A stretch of DNA of 64,000 nucleotides from Cognataquiflexum nitidum (GCF_022538055.1 NZ_JAKZAM010000004.1:124001-188000); one strand, 5' to 3'; counted from the stretch's first letter, positions 8,834 through 18,575 are shown. Notes: generated by a model not told the origin, from the letters alone. Translations and numbers: made by a program.

Positions 8834-9277
8834 TTAGAATTTGAGTTCTTTTGGTTGCTGGGCAGCATGTGGATGCTCAGGACCATTGTAAACGAACAGA
8901 TTTCTGTACAATTGGCTTCCAAGTCTGGTCTTTGGAAGCATACCTCTGACAGCTTTTTCTACGAGGATTGAGGAAGACTTAGCCTTCAACAATTTTGGGG
9001 TAGAAATACGCTGCCCACCTGGGTAGCCTGTATGGCGAACATAGACTTTTTCGTCCATTTTTCTGCCGGTCAGCCTTACCTTGTCTGCATTGATGACAAT
9101 CACGTTGTCTCCGCAGTCTACATGAGGGGTGTAGTAAGGCTTGTGCTTACCCCTCAAGATTTTTGCAACCTCACTCGCAAATCTACCTAATACTGCAGCC
9201 TGGGCATCCACTACCACCCAGTTCTTCTCTACAGTAGCAGCATTCGCTGATTTGGTCTTGTAGCTTAATGTATCCAC
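8834..9277 (-). CDS. rplM: 50S ribosomal protein L13
   Basis: Large-subunit protein L13. Seen motifs: ENWVVVDAQ-like VEKNWVVVDAQAAVLGRFAS, the GDNVIVINADKVRLTG block, and VRGMLPKTRLGSQLYRNLFVY. Length 147. It is the first gene of the ribosomal cluster; a well-formed promoter lies 57-88 nt upstream. Confidence 0.98.
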   Translation of the reverse strand: MDTLSYKTKSANAATVEKNWVVVDAQAAVLGRFASEVAKILRGKHKPYYTPHVDCGDNVIVINADKVRLTGRKMDEKVYVRHTGYPGGQRISTPKLLKAKSSSILVEKAVRGMLPKTRLGSQLYRNLFVYNGPEHPHAAQQPKELKF

Positions 9278-9333
9278 TGTGTAAATGTTTAATTATTAGC
9301 TTGTTAAATATACTTCACCCTCAAAAAGGGACA

Positions 9334-9365
9334 CAAAGATAGAAGTAATTTCTTTTTATTGCAAA
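9334..9365 (-). promoter_or_regulatory. Bacteroidota-type promoter of rplM operon
   Basis: On the minus strand, TTG is followed after 20 nt by TATCTTTG (plus-strand 9334-9341), matching the Bacteroidota -33/-7 consensus TTG...TAnnTTTG. Predicted transcription start is near 9326, giving a leader of about 50 nt with no obvious regulatory structure. Confidence 0.7.
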
Positions 9366-9398
9366 AGAAACAAATTTATTGCCCACATTTTCTTTGAG

Positions 9399-10109
9399 TT
9401 AGGCGTTTTTCTCCAATTGTTTGACCAAAACGTCAAAGTCTTTTGGGTAAGGAGCGACCACTTCGATCTTTTCTTCTTTGGTTCCTTTGAATCCAATTGA
9501 ATAGGCATGGAGCGATACACGCTGCATAATGGGCAATTCGTCAGTCCCTTTTTTGAGATTGAATCGTCGCTTAAGTGCGGACAGATAAACCGGCTTGCCT
9601 CCATAAGTTTCATCGCCACATATCGGGGATCTCAGATAGGCAAGGTGAATCCTGATTTGATGAAGTCTTCCGGTTATCGGTTTGCACTCGATCAGGGAGT
9701 GGGCGTAATAGGTTTTGACTGTATTGAAAATGGTCTGGGCAGGTTTGCCATCCTTGGTCAATTTGGCGATACCTTTATTGTTTGCGTGGATTTTCTTGTC
9801 CACCAATACTTCTTTGTATTCGTGGATGCCTTCCACCACAGCGTGGTAGACTTTATTTACTTTCCGGTCTTCAAACTGAATCGCAATATTCCGGTAAGCT
9901 TCAGGATTTTTGGCGATGACCAGGCAACCTGAGGTTTCCTTGTCGAGTCTGTGGCACACCTGCGCATCCGAGATATATTGTTTGGCAAGATCGAGGATAT
10001 TTTGCGCCTCGTGCCTGTCGTCCAAAGTCGATAGATGCGGAAGCTTATTGATGACAAGGTAATCCTCGCTTTCAAACAGAATAAGGTCCTTAAAATCAAT
10101 TTTTTTCAT
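9399..10109 (-). CDS. RluA-family 23S/tRNA pseudouridine synthase
   Basis: Isomerises uridine to pseudouridine in RNA. The RluA-family motif VCHRLDKETSGCLV contains the catalytic Asp56. GRLHQIRIHLAYLRSPICGD is the second conserved block. No N-terminal S4 RNA-binding domain is present, unlike RluC/RluD, so its target site cannot be assigned. Length 236. A TACTTTTG -7-like box is at 10133-10140, giving a short leader. Confidence 0.92.
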   Translation of the reverse strand: MKKIDFKDLILFESEDYLVINKLPHLSTLDDRHEAQNILDLAKQYISDAQVCHRLDKETSGCLVIAKNPEAYRNIAIQFEDRKVNKVYHAVVEGIHEYKEVLVDKKIHANNKGIAKLTKDGKPAQTIFNTVKTYYAHSLIECKPITGRLHQIRIHLAYLRSPICGDETYGGKPVYLSALKRRFNLKKGTDELPIMQRVSLHAYSIGFKGTKEEKIEVVAPYPKDFDVLVKQLEKNA

Positions 10110-10155
10110 GCTTATCTAATCCAATAAAGGCGCAAAAGTAGAGAAATGATTGGTC

Positions 10156-10182
10156 AAAAAAAATCCTTCCCAGAGGAAGGAT
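10156..10182 (-). terminator. Terminator after the small lipoprotein gene
   Basis: Perfect 8-bp stem ATCCTTCC/GGAAGGAT with a 4-nt loop, followed on the minus strand by seven T. It ends the transcript of the gene at 10212-10688. Confidence 0.75.
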
Positions 10183-10211
10183 CTTAAACGATATTTATAA
10201 AAGGCTCTTTT

Positions 10212-10688
10212 TTACTTGATAATTGTAATTTCTCGATCAATCAAATCGGCAGCATCCCATTTTTTTTCACCATTAAAGTAAACCTTGGTTACTCGGATAT
10301 GCGGATCGTCTGTTTTGTAAAGTTCAGCTTGAATGGCATCACTTTCATCCTCATTCCATCGGATAACCGTTTTTTCTGAGTCTAAAACCAAAGCCATTCT
10401 ATAATCCCTTCCAAACTCTGGGGAATCTATCCGGAAGTTCCTCGGCATATCAAGATGGCTTTCATAAAATTCCTCCAACTTTCCATTCCTTTCGTAAAAG
10501 ATTTTGATTTTGCTCGGATCGTAATATCCTTCCTGATTAGGATCAAGTAAGTTATTGCCTTGACTGTCTAATATCGTGATAAATAACATCATATCAAATA
10601 CTACCGCCGAACCGGGTACTTCATCTTTTGAACAAGAGGTGGACATGAGAACAAGAGCCATTATGATGGCAAAAATTAAGTTTTTCAT
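10212..10688 (-). CDS. Hypothetical lipoprotein
   Basis: Not assigned to a family. The signal peptide ends in a lipobox (LMSTSCSKDE, Cys at about residue 19), so the mature protein of about 140 residues is lipid-anchored. The rest is predicted beta-rich, with no catalytic motif seen. Its own terminator follows, and the upstream 245 bp (10689-10933) is AT-rich and shared with the divergent HipA-like gene. It is probably monocistronic. Confidence 0.75.
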   Translation of the reverse strand: MKNLIFAIIMALVLMSTSCSKDEVPGSAVVFDMMLFITILDSQGNNLLDPNQEGYYDPSKIKIFYERNGKLEEFYESHLDMPRNFRIDSPEFGRDYRMALVLDSEKTVIRWNEDESDAIQAELYKTDDPHIRVTKVYFNGEKKWDAADLIDREITIIK

Positions 10689-10933
10689 AACATTGAATTT
10701 AAGGAGCTACATTATAAATCATGTATTTGCAATATGACTTATTAAAACTACAAAATAAATTTAAAAAAAAACACTTCGTTGAAAAATTTTATCAAAATCT
10801 AATTATTCAATCTCAGGAAAGATATTACCATTTACTAGTTAAGATAATTATTATAGATTATCCGAATTCTACTCATTTAGAATTGGTTTGATCTAATAAC
10901 TTTACAAGCTGAAATCATCCTATTGAATGAATC

Positions 10934-11737
10934 ATGGATACAACTTTTCAAAATCTCAACCTTCGTACGGTCAATGTCATGCGCTATGTGATGCCGCTGC
11001 GTGAAGGAGGTTCATTGCCTGCATTGGCTGAAGCGGATGATGGGTTTGATTACGTACTCAAGTTCCGTGGGGCAGGTCAGCGGGAAAAGGCCCTGATATC
11101 AGAGTTGTTGGGAGGGGAAATCGCAAGGATGCTTGGGCTGAAAGTTCCGGAACTGGTGTTTGCTTACCTTGATGAAGCATTTGGCAGGTCTGAGGGGGAT
11201 GAAGAAATACAGGATTTGCTCAAGGGCAGTCAGGGTCTGAATCTTGGCCTTCACTTTTTATCCAAAGCACTGACTTTTGATCCCGGTGCTTCCAAAGTCG
11301 ATGGATTTCTGGCTTCTAAGATTGTGTGGCTTGATGCCTTGATTACCAATGTGGACAGGACTTTCCGCAATACCAATATGCTGATCTGGAAGCGTGAACT
11401 TTGGCTGATTGACCATGGGGCGGCATTTTTATTCCACCATTCTTGGGACAATTGGGAAAGACATGCAACCGGACCGTTTCCTTCGATCAAAGACCATGTG
11501 CTTTTACCCTATGCGGACAGGCTAGAGGAAGTGAATAGGGAATTCCGCGAGAAACTTAAAATGGATCAGGTTAACAACTTGATTGAAGCTCTTCCTGATG
11601 ATTGGCTTTTGGCCTCCAGGGATGTGGAGACAGCTGCAGAGGCTAGGAATGTGTATAAACAATTCCTTTCACTGAGATTGGAATATTCGGATGTATTTGT
11701 AAAAGAAGCGCAAGATGCAAGGCAAACACTTATATGA
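10934..11737 (+). CDS. HipA-like kinase (HipA_2 type)
   Basis: A small HipA-related kinase fold. Lys43 in YVLKFRGAG is the likely ATP-binding lysine, with Glu62 in the following helix (LLGGEIARMLGL). The catalytic loop is NVDRTFRNTN (Asp141, Asn146), and the metal-binding motif is IDHG (159-162) in place of DFG. It lacks the N-terminal HipA_N domain and no HipB-like HTH gene is adjacent, so a classical toxin role is not supported. It overlaps the next gene (DUF3037) by 23 bp, and this pairing is one I recall as recurrent. Substrate unknown. Confidence 0.8.
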   Translation: MDTTFQNLNLRTVNVMRYVMPLREGGSLPALAEADDGFDYVLKFRGAGQREKALISELLGGEIARMLGLKVPELVFAYLDEAFGRSEGDEEIQDLLKGSQGLNLGLHFLSKALTFDPGASKVDGFLASKIVWLDALITNVDRTFRNTNMLIWKRELWLIDHGAAFLFHHSWDNWERHATGPFPSIKDHVLLPYADRLEEVNREFREKLKMDQVNNLIEALPDDWLLASRDVETAAEARNVYKQFLSLRLEYSDVFVKEAQDARQTLI

Positions 11738-12098
11738 GTATGCGGTCATCCGTGTAGTTCCACGGGTGGAGCGTGAGGAATTTGTCAATGTGGGCGTAAT
11801 TCTCTGTTCTAAAAAAGAAAATTTCTTAGAAAGCAGGATTCAACTAGAAGAAGGAAAGTTATTGGCTTTGGATCCTGAGGTTGATTTGGCATTGCTATGC
11901 GATTATTTGGACTCATTTACAAAAATTTGTGAGGGAACAAAATCCGGTAGTCCGATAGCTGAGATGGATCCTGCTTCAAGATTCAGGTGGCTGACAGCGC
12001 AGCGGAGTTCCATGATACAGACCTCCAGGCCGCATGGCGGGCTTTCGGATGATTTGAAAAATACGTTGGATGAACTTTTTGCCCAATTTGTAGCCTGA
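11715..12098 (+). CDS. DUF3037 domain protein
   Basis: A 127-residue soluble protein matching the DUF3037 family: start YEYAVIRVVPRVEREEFVNVGVILC, middle DPEVDLALLCDYLDSF, and a C-terminal SSMIQTSRPHGGLSDD block. Its function is unknown. The start overlaps the HipA-like kinase by 23 bp, indicating translational coupling and a shared process. The ATG at 11715 is the start that gives the conserved N-terminus. Confidence 0.82.
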   Translation: MQGKHLYEYAVIRVVPRVEREEFVNVGVILCSKKENFLESRIQLEEGKLLALDPEVDLALLCDYLDSFTKICEGTKSGSPIAEMDPASRFRWLTAQRSSMIQTSRPHGGLSDDLKNTLDELFAQFVA

Positions 12099-12111
12099 CC
12101 AATTGGTCAGG
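12094..12111. repeat. Perfect 18-bp palindrome between convergent genes
   Basis: CCTGACCAATTGGTCAGG spans the DUF3037 stop codon. It has no loop and no T run, so it is not a standard terminator. It lies 4 bp from the end of the histidine kinase gene. Confidence 0.55.
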
Positions 12112-12114
12112 TAT

Positions 12115-13197
12115 TTAGACAAACAAGGAATTCAGGGTTTTTAGGACAGTATTTGCCGGAGCTTTTTCTAGAGGCAATTCAAAACTGAATATGGAGCCTT
12201 TGCCCAAAGTACTGCTGACAGATATCTTGCTTTTATGCCCTTCCAGGATATGTTTGACGATTGCGAGTCCGAGTCCGGTGCCGCCTCGTTCGCGGGACCT
12301 GCTTTTTTCCACCCTGTAAAATCTTTCAAAAATTCGTTTCAGGTCTTCGGGAGGAATTCCTTTTCCATTGTCTTTGACTTCAACAGTAATTTGGCTTTTG
12401 TGGGTTTTGAGGTGGACTTCCACCTCGCCGCCGTCATTATTGTACTTAAGGGCATTGGAAATGAGGTTTTGGCAAACCCTGAAAATTTTCTCTTTGTCCG
12501 CGATTGTGTTGAAGGTTTTTTCTTTGTCATAAAAGAAACGGATCAGCATATCCCGCTTTGCTGCTTTATGCTCCAGATCTTCGATGACTTCATGGATCAA
12601 ATCCTTTAAATCAAAAGTTTCGAAATGGAATTTGACCACACCGCTTTCCATTTGGTTGAGAGTGAGAAGATCCTGAACAAGCTTATCCAATGCATTGAGG
12701 CTTTTTGCAGCCCGCTTGAGAAACTTCAGCCTGACGGATTTGTCATCCACAGCGCCATCGAGGAGTGTATGAATATATCCCTGTGCTGCAAAAATCGGCG
12801 TTTTCAATTCATGGGAGATGTCAGCAATAAATTCCCTTCGGAATTCTGCATTTTTTTGTAATGCTTCGATTTCTTTATTTTTGGTCTGTGCATAGATATT
12901 GATCGAGGTATTGATTCTCCTCAAGGGAGAGATAGAGAGTTTGTCAGATTTTTCAGGAATGTTGGAATAGTCTTTTTTCTGGATTTTTTCCAAGACGCTG
13001 TAGATGTCACTGATCTCTTTGAATACCAAAAATTCAAGTGTGATATTGGTTAATATATAAGAAACTGAAAATGAAATACCACCCGCCACAATCAATAAGG
13101 TAGGGGTGGCTTCATCCAATAACAATAAAAAAGCAACTGTCAAGGCAGAAATCGCCAATGCCAAAATCAATGAAATACCCCTAGATGTGGTGAGCAT
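12115..13197 (-). CDS. Sensor histidine kinase (PhoR-like)
   Basis: Membrane sensor of a two-component system. Two transmembrane helices (about 8-28 and 33-52) are separated by only a few residues, so there is almost no periplasmic sensor. Then come a short linker, HisKA with His129 in DISHELKTPIFAAQGY, and HATPase_c with N (NLISNALKYN), G1 (VKDNGKGI) and G2 (GGTGLGLAIVKHIL) boxes. It follows the response regulator with only 2 bp between stop and start. The layout resembles PhoR or VicK-type kinases of Bacteroidota; the signal is unknown. Confidence 0.93.
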   Translation of the reverse strand: MLTTSRGISLILALAISALTVAFLLLLDEATPTLLIVAGGISFSVSYILTNITLEFLVFKEISDIYSVLEKIQKKDYSNIPEKSDKLSISPLRRINTSINIYAQTKNKEIEALQKNAEFRREFIADISHELKTPIFAAQGYIHTLLDGAVDDKSVRLKFLKRAAKSLNALDKLVQDLLTLNQMESGVVKFHFETFDLKDLIHEVIEDLEHKAAKRDMLIRFFYDKEKTFNTIADKEKIFRVCQNLISNALKYNNDGGEVEVHLKTHKSQITVEVKDNGKGIPPEDLKRIFERFYRVEKSRSRERGGTGLGLAIVKHILEGHKSKISVSSTLGKGSIFSFELPLEKAPANTVLKTLNSLFV

Positions 13198-13199
13198 AT

Positions 13200-13889
13200 T
13201 TAATTCAATTCGAATTTATAACCGACACCTTTTACGGTAGTGATATAATCCTCTCCGATTTTTTCCCGGACTTTTCTGATATGGACGTCGACAGTCCTTG
13301 CCAAAACAAAAACATCCGTTCCCCAGATATTCTGCAATAAATCGTCTCTGCTGAAGACTATATTAGGGTTTTTGGCAAGGAAGTACAGTAATTCAAATTC
13401 TTTTTTGGGAAGGGTGATGGTCTTGCCGTTTTTATCTATGGTATAACTTGTCCGGTCAATGATAAGGTCTTTGATTTTGATTTGTGCTACCTCATTTTCT
13501 TTTTTGGATTCCCTTCTGAAGAGTGCCGCAATCCTACTCATAAGTGCTCTTGGTTTGATCGGCTTGGTGATGTAATCATCAGCACCGACATCAAAAGCGG
13601 CCACTTCAGAATATTCTTCCGCTCTTGCGGTAAGAAATATGATAAATGTTCCTTTGAGTTCCGGAATTTCCCTGATTTGTCTGCAGGTTTCCACGCCATC
13701 CTGATTAGGCATCATGATGTCCAAAAGTATGACATCAGGTTGGAATTTTGCCGCAATTTTTACTGCCTTTATTCCATCTTCTGCCGATTCTACCTCGTAA
13801 CCTTCTTTTTTAAGGTTATAGGTTAGAATATCTATGATATCAGGTTCGTCGTCAACGACCAGTATTTTGACTTTTTGTTTGTCACTCAT
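13200..13889 (-). CDS. OmpR/PhoB-family response regulator
   Basis: Transcription factor activated by the adjacent kinase. Receiver domain (about 8-120) with acidic DDE pocket, Asp57 as phospho-acceptor (VILLDIMMP), and the conserved Lys in YITKPIKP. The C-terminal winged helix (about 135-228) ends with the hallmark RTVDVHIRKVREKIG and VKGVGYKF. Upstream (13890-14040) there are direct TGTCAAA repeats at 13966-13981 that could be binding sites, though this is speculative. Likely PhoP/PhoB-like; the regulon is unknown. Confidence 0.94.
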   Translation of the reverse strand: MSDKQKVKILVVDDEPDIIDILTYNLKKEGYEVESAEDGIKAVKIAAKFQPDVILLDIMMPNQDGVETCRQIREIPELKGTFIIFLTARAEEYSEVAAFDVGADDYITKPIKPRALMSRIAALFRRESKKENEVAQIKIKDLIIDRTSYTIDKNGKTITLPKKEFELLYFLAKNPNIVFSRDDLLQNIWGTDVFVLARTVDVHIRKVREKIGEDYITTVKGVGYKFELN

Positions 13890-14040
13890 GGGAAAATAGC
13901 GGGTTATTTCTGCGCTAATGTGATGCTAATTTATAAAAAGGCGTCACAAAAAAATGTTTTAATAATGTCAAAGGTGTCAAATACAACATAAAATTTTTTT
14001 TCAGCTGCCCAATGTTAATTCAATATTAACTGACTGTAAA

Positions 14041-14829
14041 TTAATTATTACGCAAATTTTTGGCTTCCATGATTTCCATATCCAATGAGCCAATCATCAA
14101 CTTTGCCTTTATCCTTAACGGGATTTTATTTTTGTCATCAGACACCCATACTGTGACCGGCTGGTCTCCCCTGAATAATTTGTTTTTTGGAATTTCAGGC
14201 ACTAAGACATAAGATTGAAATTTCCCAATACTTGTTTCTATCCATTCCTTTTTCTTGAATATTAATTTTACGTTATATATCTCCTTGTCAAAAAAACCTA
14301 CAAGGTGAATGGTATCTCCAGGTTTGTATTTTTTAAAATCAATCGTTCTCAAATAGTAAAAGCCACTTACTATATCCTGAACTTGTGCGGGTATTTTATA
14401 ATCTTTTGTATCAATTACATTCTGGTTATCCCTGTCATATAACTTTACATGTGCATTTTTCTTTTTGTGGTCAAATGTCACGCGCTCATGTTTTCTGTAT
14501 TTCCCTTCCTCTATATGTCTGTAAGAATGATGGGGTATCATCCTTGCAGTATCGAGGTAACTTCCCCAATTGTCCTTCACATAAAATAGCTTGAAGACGC
14601 CGAGGGTTTGACCATATACATCAATTTTGTAGGTAGGGATTTCATTTATAGTTGAAATTTCTGGGTTGACTACCATTTTGGCCTCGGCAGCATCAAAAAA
14701 ACCATAGCTTACCTTAAAAAGTAATTCCTCTCCTTTTTGAAAAGCAGTGTTTTTCTGTGCAAAACCAGAATAACATCCCAAGAGAAAAAAAATTGAGACA
14801 ATTACTGACTTTTTAAACCGTTTTTTCAT
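14041..14829 (-). CDS. DUF3108 domain protein, exported
   Basis: Signal peptide (about 1-24, ending GFAQ), then a beta-rich domain like DUF3108: FQKGEELLFKVSYGFFDAAEA at the start, then YKIDVYGQTLGVFKLFYVKDNW, and near the C-terminus VWVSDDKNKIPLRIKAKLMIGSLDMEI. DUF3108 proteins are periplasmic and structurally related to lipoprotein-carrier-like beta-barrel folds; function unknown. It lies upstream of the two-component pair, 151 bp away on the same strand, and may share regulation with it. Confidence 0.8.
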   Translation of the reverse strand: MKKRFKKSVIVSIFFLLGCYSGFAQKNTAFQKGEELLFKVSYGFFDAAEAKMVVNPEISTINEIPTYKIDVYGQTLGVFKLFYVKDNWGSYLDTARMIPHHSYRHIEEGKYRKHERVTFDHKKKNAHVKLYDRDNQNVIDTKDYKIPAQVQDIVSGFYYLRTIDFKKYKPGDTIHLVGFFDKEIYNVKLIFKKKEWIETSIGKFQSYVLVPEIPKNKLFRGDQPVTVWVSDDKNKIPLRIKAKLMIGSLDMEIMEAKNLRNN

Positions 14830-15009
14830 TAATTTTTCTGTTCTACCAAAAGGTTTTCAAATCTTATTTCAATATTAGCGATATATTTAATAATACGGAT
14901 TTTTGGTTGCTCAAAGTATAAATACGCAATCCTTTTGGGAAGTGTTCGGGTCTCAATTATCCAATAATAATTTAACAAATTCAAATCAAAGTTTTGATAA
15001 TATTCAATT

Positions 15010-16041
15010 ATGAGCGTTAACACTGAGAAATTAAAAGCACTTCAGCTGACCATAGACAAGCTGGAAAAGACTTATGGAAAAGGTACTGTCATGAAACTTA
15101 GTGACAATAAGGTTCAGGACATTCCTGCTATTTCCACAGGTTCCTTGGGCTTGGACATGGCCTTGGGTATCGGAGGAATTCCGCGTGGAAGGGTAACAGA
15201 GATCTACGGTCCTGAATCTTCCGGTAAAACCACACTGACGCTTCATTGCATCGCAGAAGCCCAAAAAGCTGGGGGGCTTGCTGCTTTCATTGATGCCGAA
15301 CACGCATTTGATAAAAGTTATGCCGAAAAACTCGGAATAGATACAGAGAACCTGCTGATTTCCCAACCGGATAATGGGGAACAGGCATTGGAGATTGCAG
15401 AACATTTGATCCGCTCTGGAGCCATTGATATCATCGTGATTGACTCCGTTGCTGCTTTGGTGCCAAAGGGTGAACTGGAAGGTGAAATGGGTGACAGCAA
15501 AATGGGTCTTCAGGCAAGATTGATGTCACAGGCGTTGAGGAAATTGACAGGAGCAATCAATAAAACAGGTTGTGCCTGTATTTTCATCAACCAACTGAGG
15601 GACAAAATCGGGGTGATGTTTGGCAATCCTGAAACCACTACCGGTGGTAACGCCCTTAAATTCTATGCTTCTGTTAGACTTGACATTCGGAGAATCGGAC
15701 AGATCAAGGAAGGTGCAGACAATATTTTAGGTAATAGAACAAAAGTGAAAGTCGTAAAAAACAAAGTTGCACCGCCGTTCAAAGTGGTAGAATTTGACAT
15801 CATGTATGGTCAGGGTATTTCCAAAGTCGGCGAAATCATTGATATCGGTGTTGAATTTGAAATCATCAAGAAAGCAGGTTCTTGGTTCTCTTACGAAGGA
15901 AACAAATTGGGACAGGGAAGAGATTCGGTAAAAGCGATTTTGCTGGATAATCCAGAGCTGATGGAAGAACTTGAAAAGAAAATCAAAGAGAAAGCCGGTT
16001 TGGGAGTTGTCACTTTGAAAGAAGAAAAAGAAGAGGAATAA
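15010..16041 (+). CDS. recA: Recombinase RecA
   Basis: ATP-dependent recombinase for homologous recombination and SOS induction. Walker A is GPESSGKTT (67-75). Other signatures are [14 protein letters not shown], the L2 loop with [12 protein letters not shown], and the disordered acidic C-terminus. Length 343. No intein. A strong bidirectional terminator follows. No SOS box could be identified upstream. Confidence 0.99.
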   Translation: MSVNTEKLKALQLTIDKLEKTYGKGTVMKLSDNKVQDIPAISTGSLGLDMALGIGGIPRGRVTEIYGPESSGKTTLTLHCIAEAQKAGGLAAFIDAEHAFDKSYAEKLGIDTENLLISQPDNGEQALEIAEHLIRSGAIDIIVIDSVAALVPKGELEGEMGDSKMGLQARLMSQALRKLTGAINKTGCACIFINQLRDKIGVMFGNPETTTGGNALKFYASVRLDIRRIGQIKEGADNILGNRTKVKVVKNKVAPPFKVVEFDIMYGQGISKVGEIIDIGVEFEIIKKAGSWFSYEGNKLGQGRDSVKAILLDNPELMEELEKKIKEKAGLGVVTLKEEKEEE

Positions 16042-16067
16042 AAAAACCTATAAAATAGTTTTGGATT

Positions 16068-16116
16068 GCAAAAAATAACCCCATAAAACAGTAGATTTTA
16101 TGGGGTTATTTTTTGC
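16068..16116. terminator. Bidirectional terminator between recA and permease gene
   Basis: A 21-bp perfect stem (arms 16068-16088 and 16096-16116) with a 7-nt loop, and A/T runs at both ends. It can stop recA transcripts from the left and permease transcripts from the right. Confidence 0.85.
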
Positions 16117-16127
16117 CTTTTCTTTGG

Positions 16128-17372
16128 TTAAGCTGCTCTGATAGCCTCCACCGGGTCGAGCCTTGCAGCAAGTGTCGCAGGAACTATTCCTGAAACAACC
16201 CCTATAATGGAAGAAATGCCAAGCCCAAGGATTATATTTTTGAATGACAATACCAATTCCAATGAACCTAATTGTAGGAAAGTAAGGCCGTAAACAATGA
16301 CAATACCGGCAAGGCCGCCTATCAAACTTAGGAATATGGCTTCAAATAAAAATTGGAATAAGATAAAGTAATTTTTTGCACCCAATGACTTTTGGATCCC
16401 AATGATATTGGTTCTCTCTTTTACCGATACAAACATGATATTGGCAATCCCAAATCCCCCAACCAAGATAGAAAAGCCTCCAATTACCCATCCCGCTGCA
16501 CTGATTACATCGAAAATGGATCCAATGGTATTCATGATAAACTCTGACTTATTGAGTGAGAAATTATCTTCCTCTGTAGGCTTTAGCCCTCTTTTTGCTC
16601 TCAGTGAACCAATGATCTCATTTTCCAATGCTACCATGCCGATGTCACTATCCATCCCTTTTATGGCGATACTTGGTTCTATTCCGTTTTTTCCGACAAA
16701 GAATAGCTTAGTAAAGCTTCCGTAAGGAATCATGACGGCTTCGTCTTTGGAAGCTATTTCGAATAAACCTTCCCCTTCTAGTTCAAAGATGCCAATTACA
16801 ACAAATTTTGCTCCTTTGATTTTGATTTCTTTACCTAGGGGTTCTGAGTTGGGGAATAAAGTATTCGCTACTTTCTCGCCGATTATCGCAACATTTCTTG
16901 AGCCATTAATCTCTGATTCGGTAAAATACCTGCCTTTTTGGATAGGAACTTCATATACGTCCTTATAGGTGTAGGTCACCCCGTTTAGGTTAGAGCCTTT
17001 GTATGAATTACTTCCTTGTTGTACAATAGTATTAGCTCCTGCAAAAAAAGCTAGGGCTTCGGCATTCTGTAATTTATCTTTGAGATAAACATACTCAGAA
17101 TAAGTGTTGTAGGGCCTTCTAAAATATTTCCACCAAGGATAGTCCGGACCGCCGACAAACTGAAATCTGTTTACAGTAACCACATTGCTTCCTAAAAAGC
17201 TAAAGCTGGATTTGATGTTTTTTTCCAGGGAATCCACCAATGTAAATACAGCAATGATTGCGAAAATCCCCACTGTTACCCCCAAAAGAGAAAGAATGGT
17301 TCTTGTCAGGTTCGATTTTAGGGCCTGCATGGCAAACCGAACACTTTCCCAGATTAGTTTTAGAAATATCAC
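16128..17372 (-). CDS. ABC transporter permease, MacB/FtsX family
   Basis: MacB-type permease: N-terminal transmembrane helix (about 20-45, TILSLLGVTVGIFAIIAVFTLV), a large periplasmic MacB_PCD domain (about 50-260), and three C-terminal transmembrane helices forming the FtsX domain (about 285-405). It ends with the typical LAARLDPVEAIRAA. Such proteins work as mechanotransmitters with an ATPase and often an outer membrane partner, exporting peptides, lipids or drugs. No ATPase or membrane-fusion gene is adjacent, so its partners must be elsewhere. Confidence 0.9.
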   Translation of the reverse strand: MIFLKLIWESVRFAMQALKSNLTRTILSLLGVTVGIFAIIAVFTLVDSLEKNIKSSFSFLGSNVVTVNRFQFVGGPDYPWWKYFRRPYNTYSEYVYLKDKLQNAEALAFFAGANTIVQQGSNSYKGSNLNGVTYTYKDVYEVPIQKGRYFTESEINGSRNVAIIGEKVANTLFPNSEPLGKEIKIKGAKFVVIGIFELEGEGLFEIASKDEAVMIPYGSFTKLFFVGKNGIEPSIAIKGMDSDIGMVALENEIIGSLRAKRGLKPTEEDNFSLNKSEFIMNTIGSIFDVISAAGWVIGGFSILVGGFGIANIMFVSVKERTNIIGIQKSLGAKNYFILFQFLFEAIFLSLIGGLAGIVIVYGLTFLQLGSLELVLSFKNIILGLGISSIIGVVSGIVPATLAARLDPVEAIRAA

Positions 17373-17494
17373 GTCTTAGAAGTTGTTTTAAAAGTAATTG
17401 GCAATATAAGTAGAATTCGGGATTTTTATTTTTAACTTTGCGGTTTTTAAATCTTAAATTAAGATCAAGAAATAGAATATCATATTCATAACCT

Positions 17495-18544
17495 ATGAAG
17501 TTATCCGACTTTAAATTCGACGTCCCCAAAAAATTAATTTCTTTATATCCCACTCCAAATAGAGACGAATCCCGACTCATGGTGGTTCATAGAAAAACCG
17601 GTGAGATTGAACACCGTATTTTCAAAGACATCATAGAATATTTTGGAGATGGTGACGTATTTGTCATGAACGATACCAAGGTATTCCCTGCAAGGTTGTA
17701 CGGAAACAAAGAAAAAACAGGTGCAAAAATCGAGGTTTTTCTTTTAAGAGAATTGAATCAAGACCTGAGACTATGGGATGTATTGGTAGATCCTGCCAGA
17801 AAAATCAGAGTTGGCAACAAGCTTTATTTTGGAGACAGTGACCTTGTAGCTGAGGTTATTGACAACACCACATCCCGAGGAAGGACCATTAGATTTTTGT
17901 TTGATGGCTCCGATGAGGAATTTTACAAAACGATAGACACTTTGGGCGAAACACCGATCTTGAAGGAATTTATTGAACGTAAAGTGGAGACCGAAGACAG
18001 AGAAAGATACCAGACCATTTTTGCAAAGCATGTGGGTGCTGTAGCTGCACCTACGGCAGGACTTCACTTCACTCCTCATTTGTTAAAAAGACTGGAGCTG
18101 AAAGGTGTGGAAGTCTGTCCTATCACCCTCCATGTGGGGTTGGGTACTTTCAGGCAAGTAGATGTAGAAGACCTGACCAAGCATAAAATGGATTCTGAAA
18201 ATTATGATATTCCACAAAAGACTGTTGATTTGGTCAATGAAGCCTTGGATAACAAAAAGAGAGTTGTTGCCGTCGGAACCACTACTTTAAAGACGGTCGA
18301 ATCTTCTGTCACTGCAAATGGCAGATTGAAAGTCAGCAGCGGATGGACAGACAAGTTCATCATTCCTCCTTACGATTTCAAAATTGCCAATGCGCTCATA
18401 ACCAATTTCCATTTGCCTGAATCTACCCTGTTGATGACAGCATCGGCATTTGGTGGGTATGATTTGGTAATGAAAGCATACAAAGAAGCAGTCAAAGAAA
18501 AATATAGGTTTTTCTCCTACGGAGATGCCATGTTAATACTCTAA
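17495..18544 (+). CDS. queA: S-adenosylmethionine:tRNA ribosyltransferase-isomerase QueA
   Basis: Transfers the ribosyl part of SAM to preQ1 in tRNA to make epoxyqueuosine. Full length (349). Start [19 protein letters not shown], then [16 protein letters not shown] and the [10 protein letters not shown] motif, and the C-terminal [24 protein letters not shown] block are diagnostic. A -7-like TAACTTTG lies at 17433-17440. A strong terminator follows, and ispD is the next gene. Confidence 0.98.
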   Translation: MKLSDFKFDVPKKLISLYPTPNRDESRLMVVHRKTGEIEHRIFKDIIEYFGDGDVFVMNDTKVFPARLYGNKEKTGAKIEVFLLRELNQDLRLWDVLVDPARKIRVGNKLYFGDSDLVAEVIDNTTSRGRTIRFLFDGSDEEFYKTIDTLGETPILKEFIERKVETEDRERYQTIFAKHVGAVAAPTAGLHFTPHLLKRLELKGVEVCPITLHVGLGTFRQVDVEDLTKHKMDSENYDIPQKTVDLVNEALDNKKRVVAVGTTTLKTVESSVTANGRLKVSSGWTDKFIIPPYDFKIANALITNFHLPESTLLMTASAFGGYDLVMKAYKEAVKEKYRFFSYGDAMLIL

Positions 18545-18552
18545 AATAAAAG

Positions 18553-18575
18553 AGGCTCGGAAGAGCCTTTTTTTA
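18553..18575 (+). terminator. Terminator of queA
   Basis: Stem AGGCTC/GAGCCT with a 4-nt loop, followed by eight T. It lies 8 nt after the queA stop. Confidence 0.8.

Noticed and set aside
14829..15023. 64-codon minus-strand ORF between DUF3108 and recA
   Set aside because: AT-rich chance frame overlapping the recA start; no recognisable domain.
16402..16725. 107-codon plus-strand ORF opposite the permease
   Set aside because: Antisense shadow of the permease gene; composition reflects the reverse of its hydrophobic segments.
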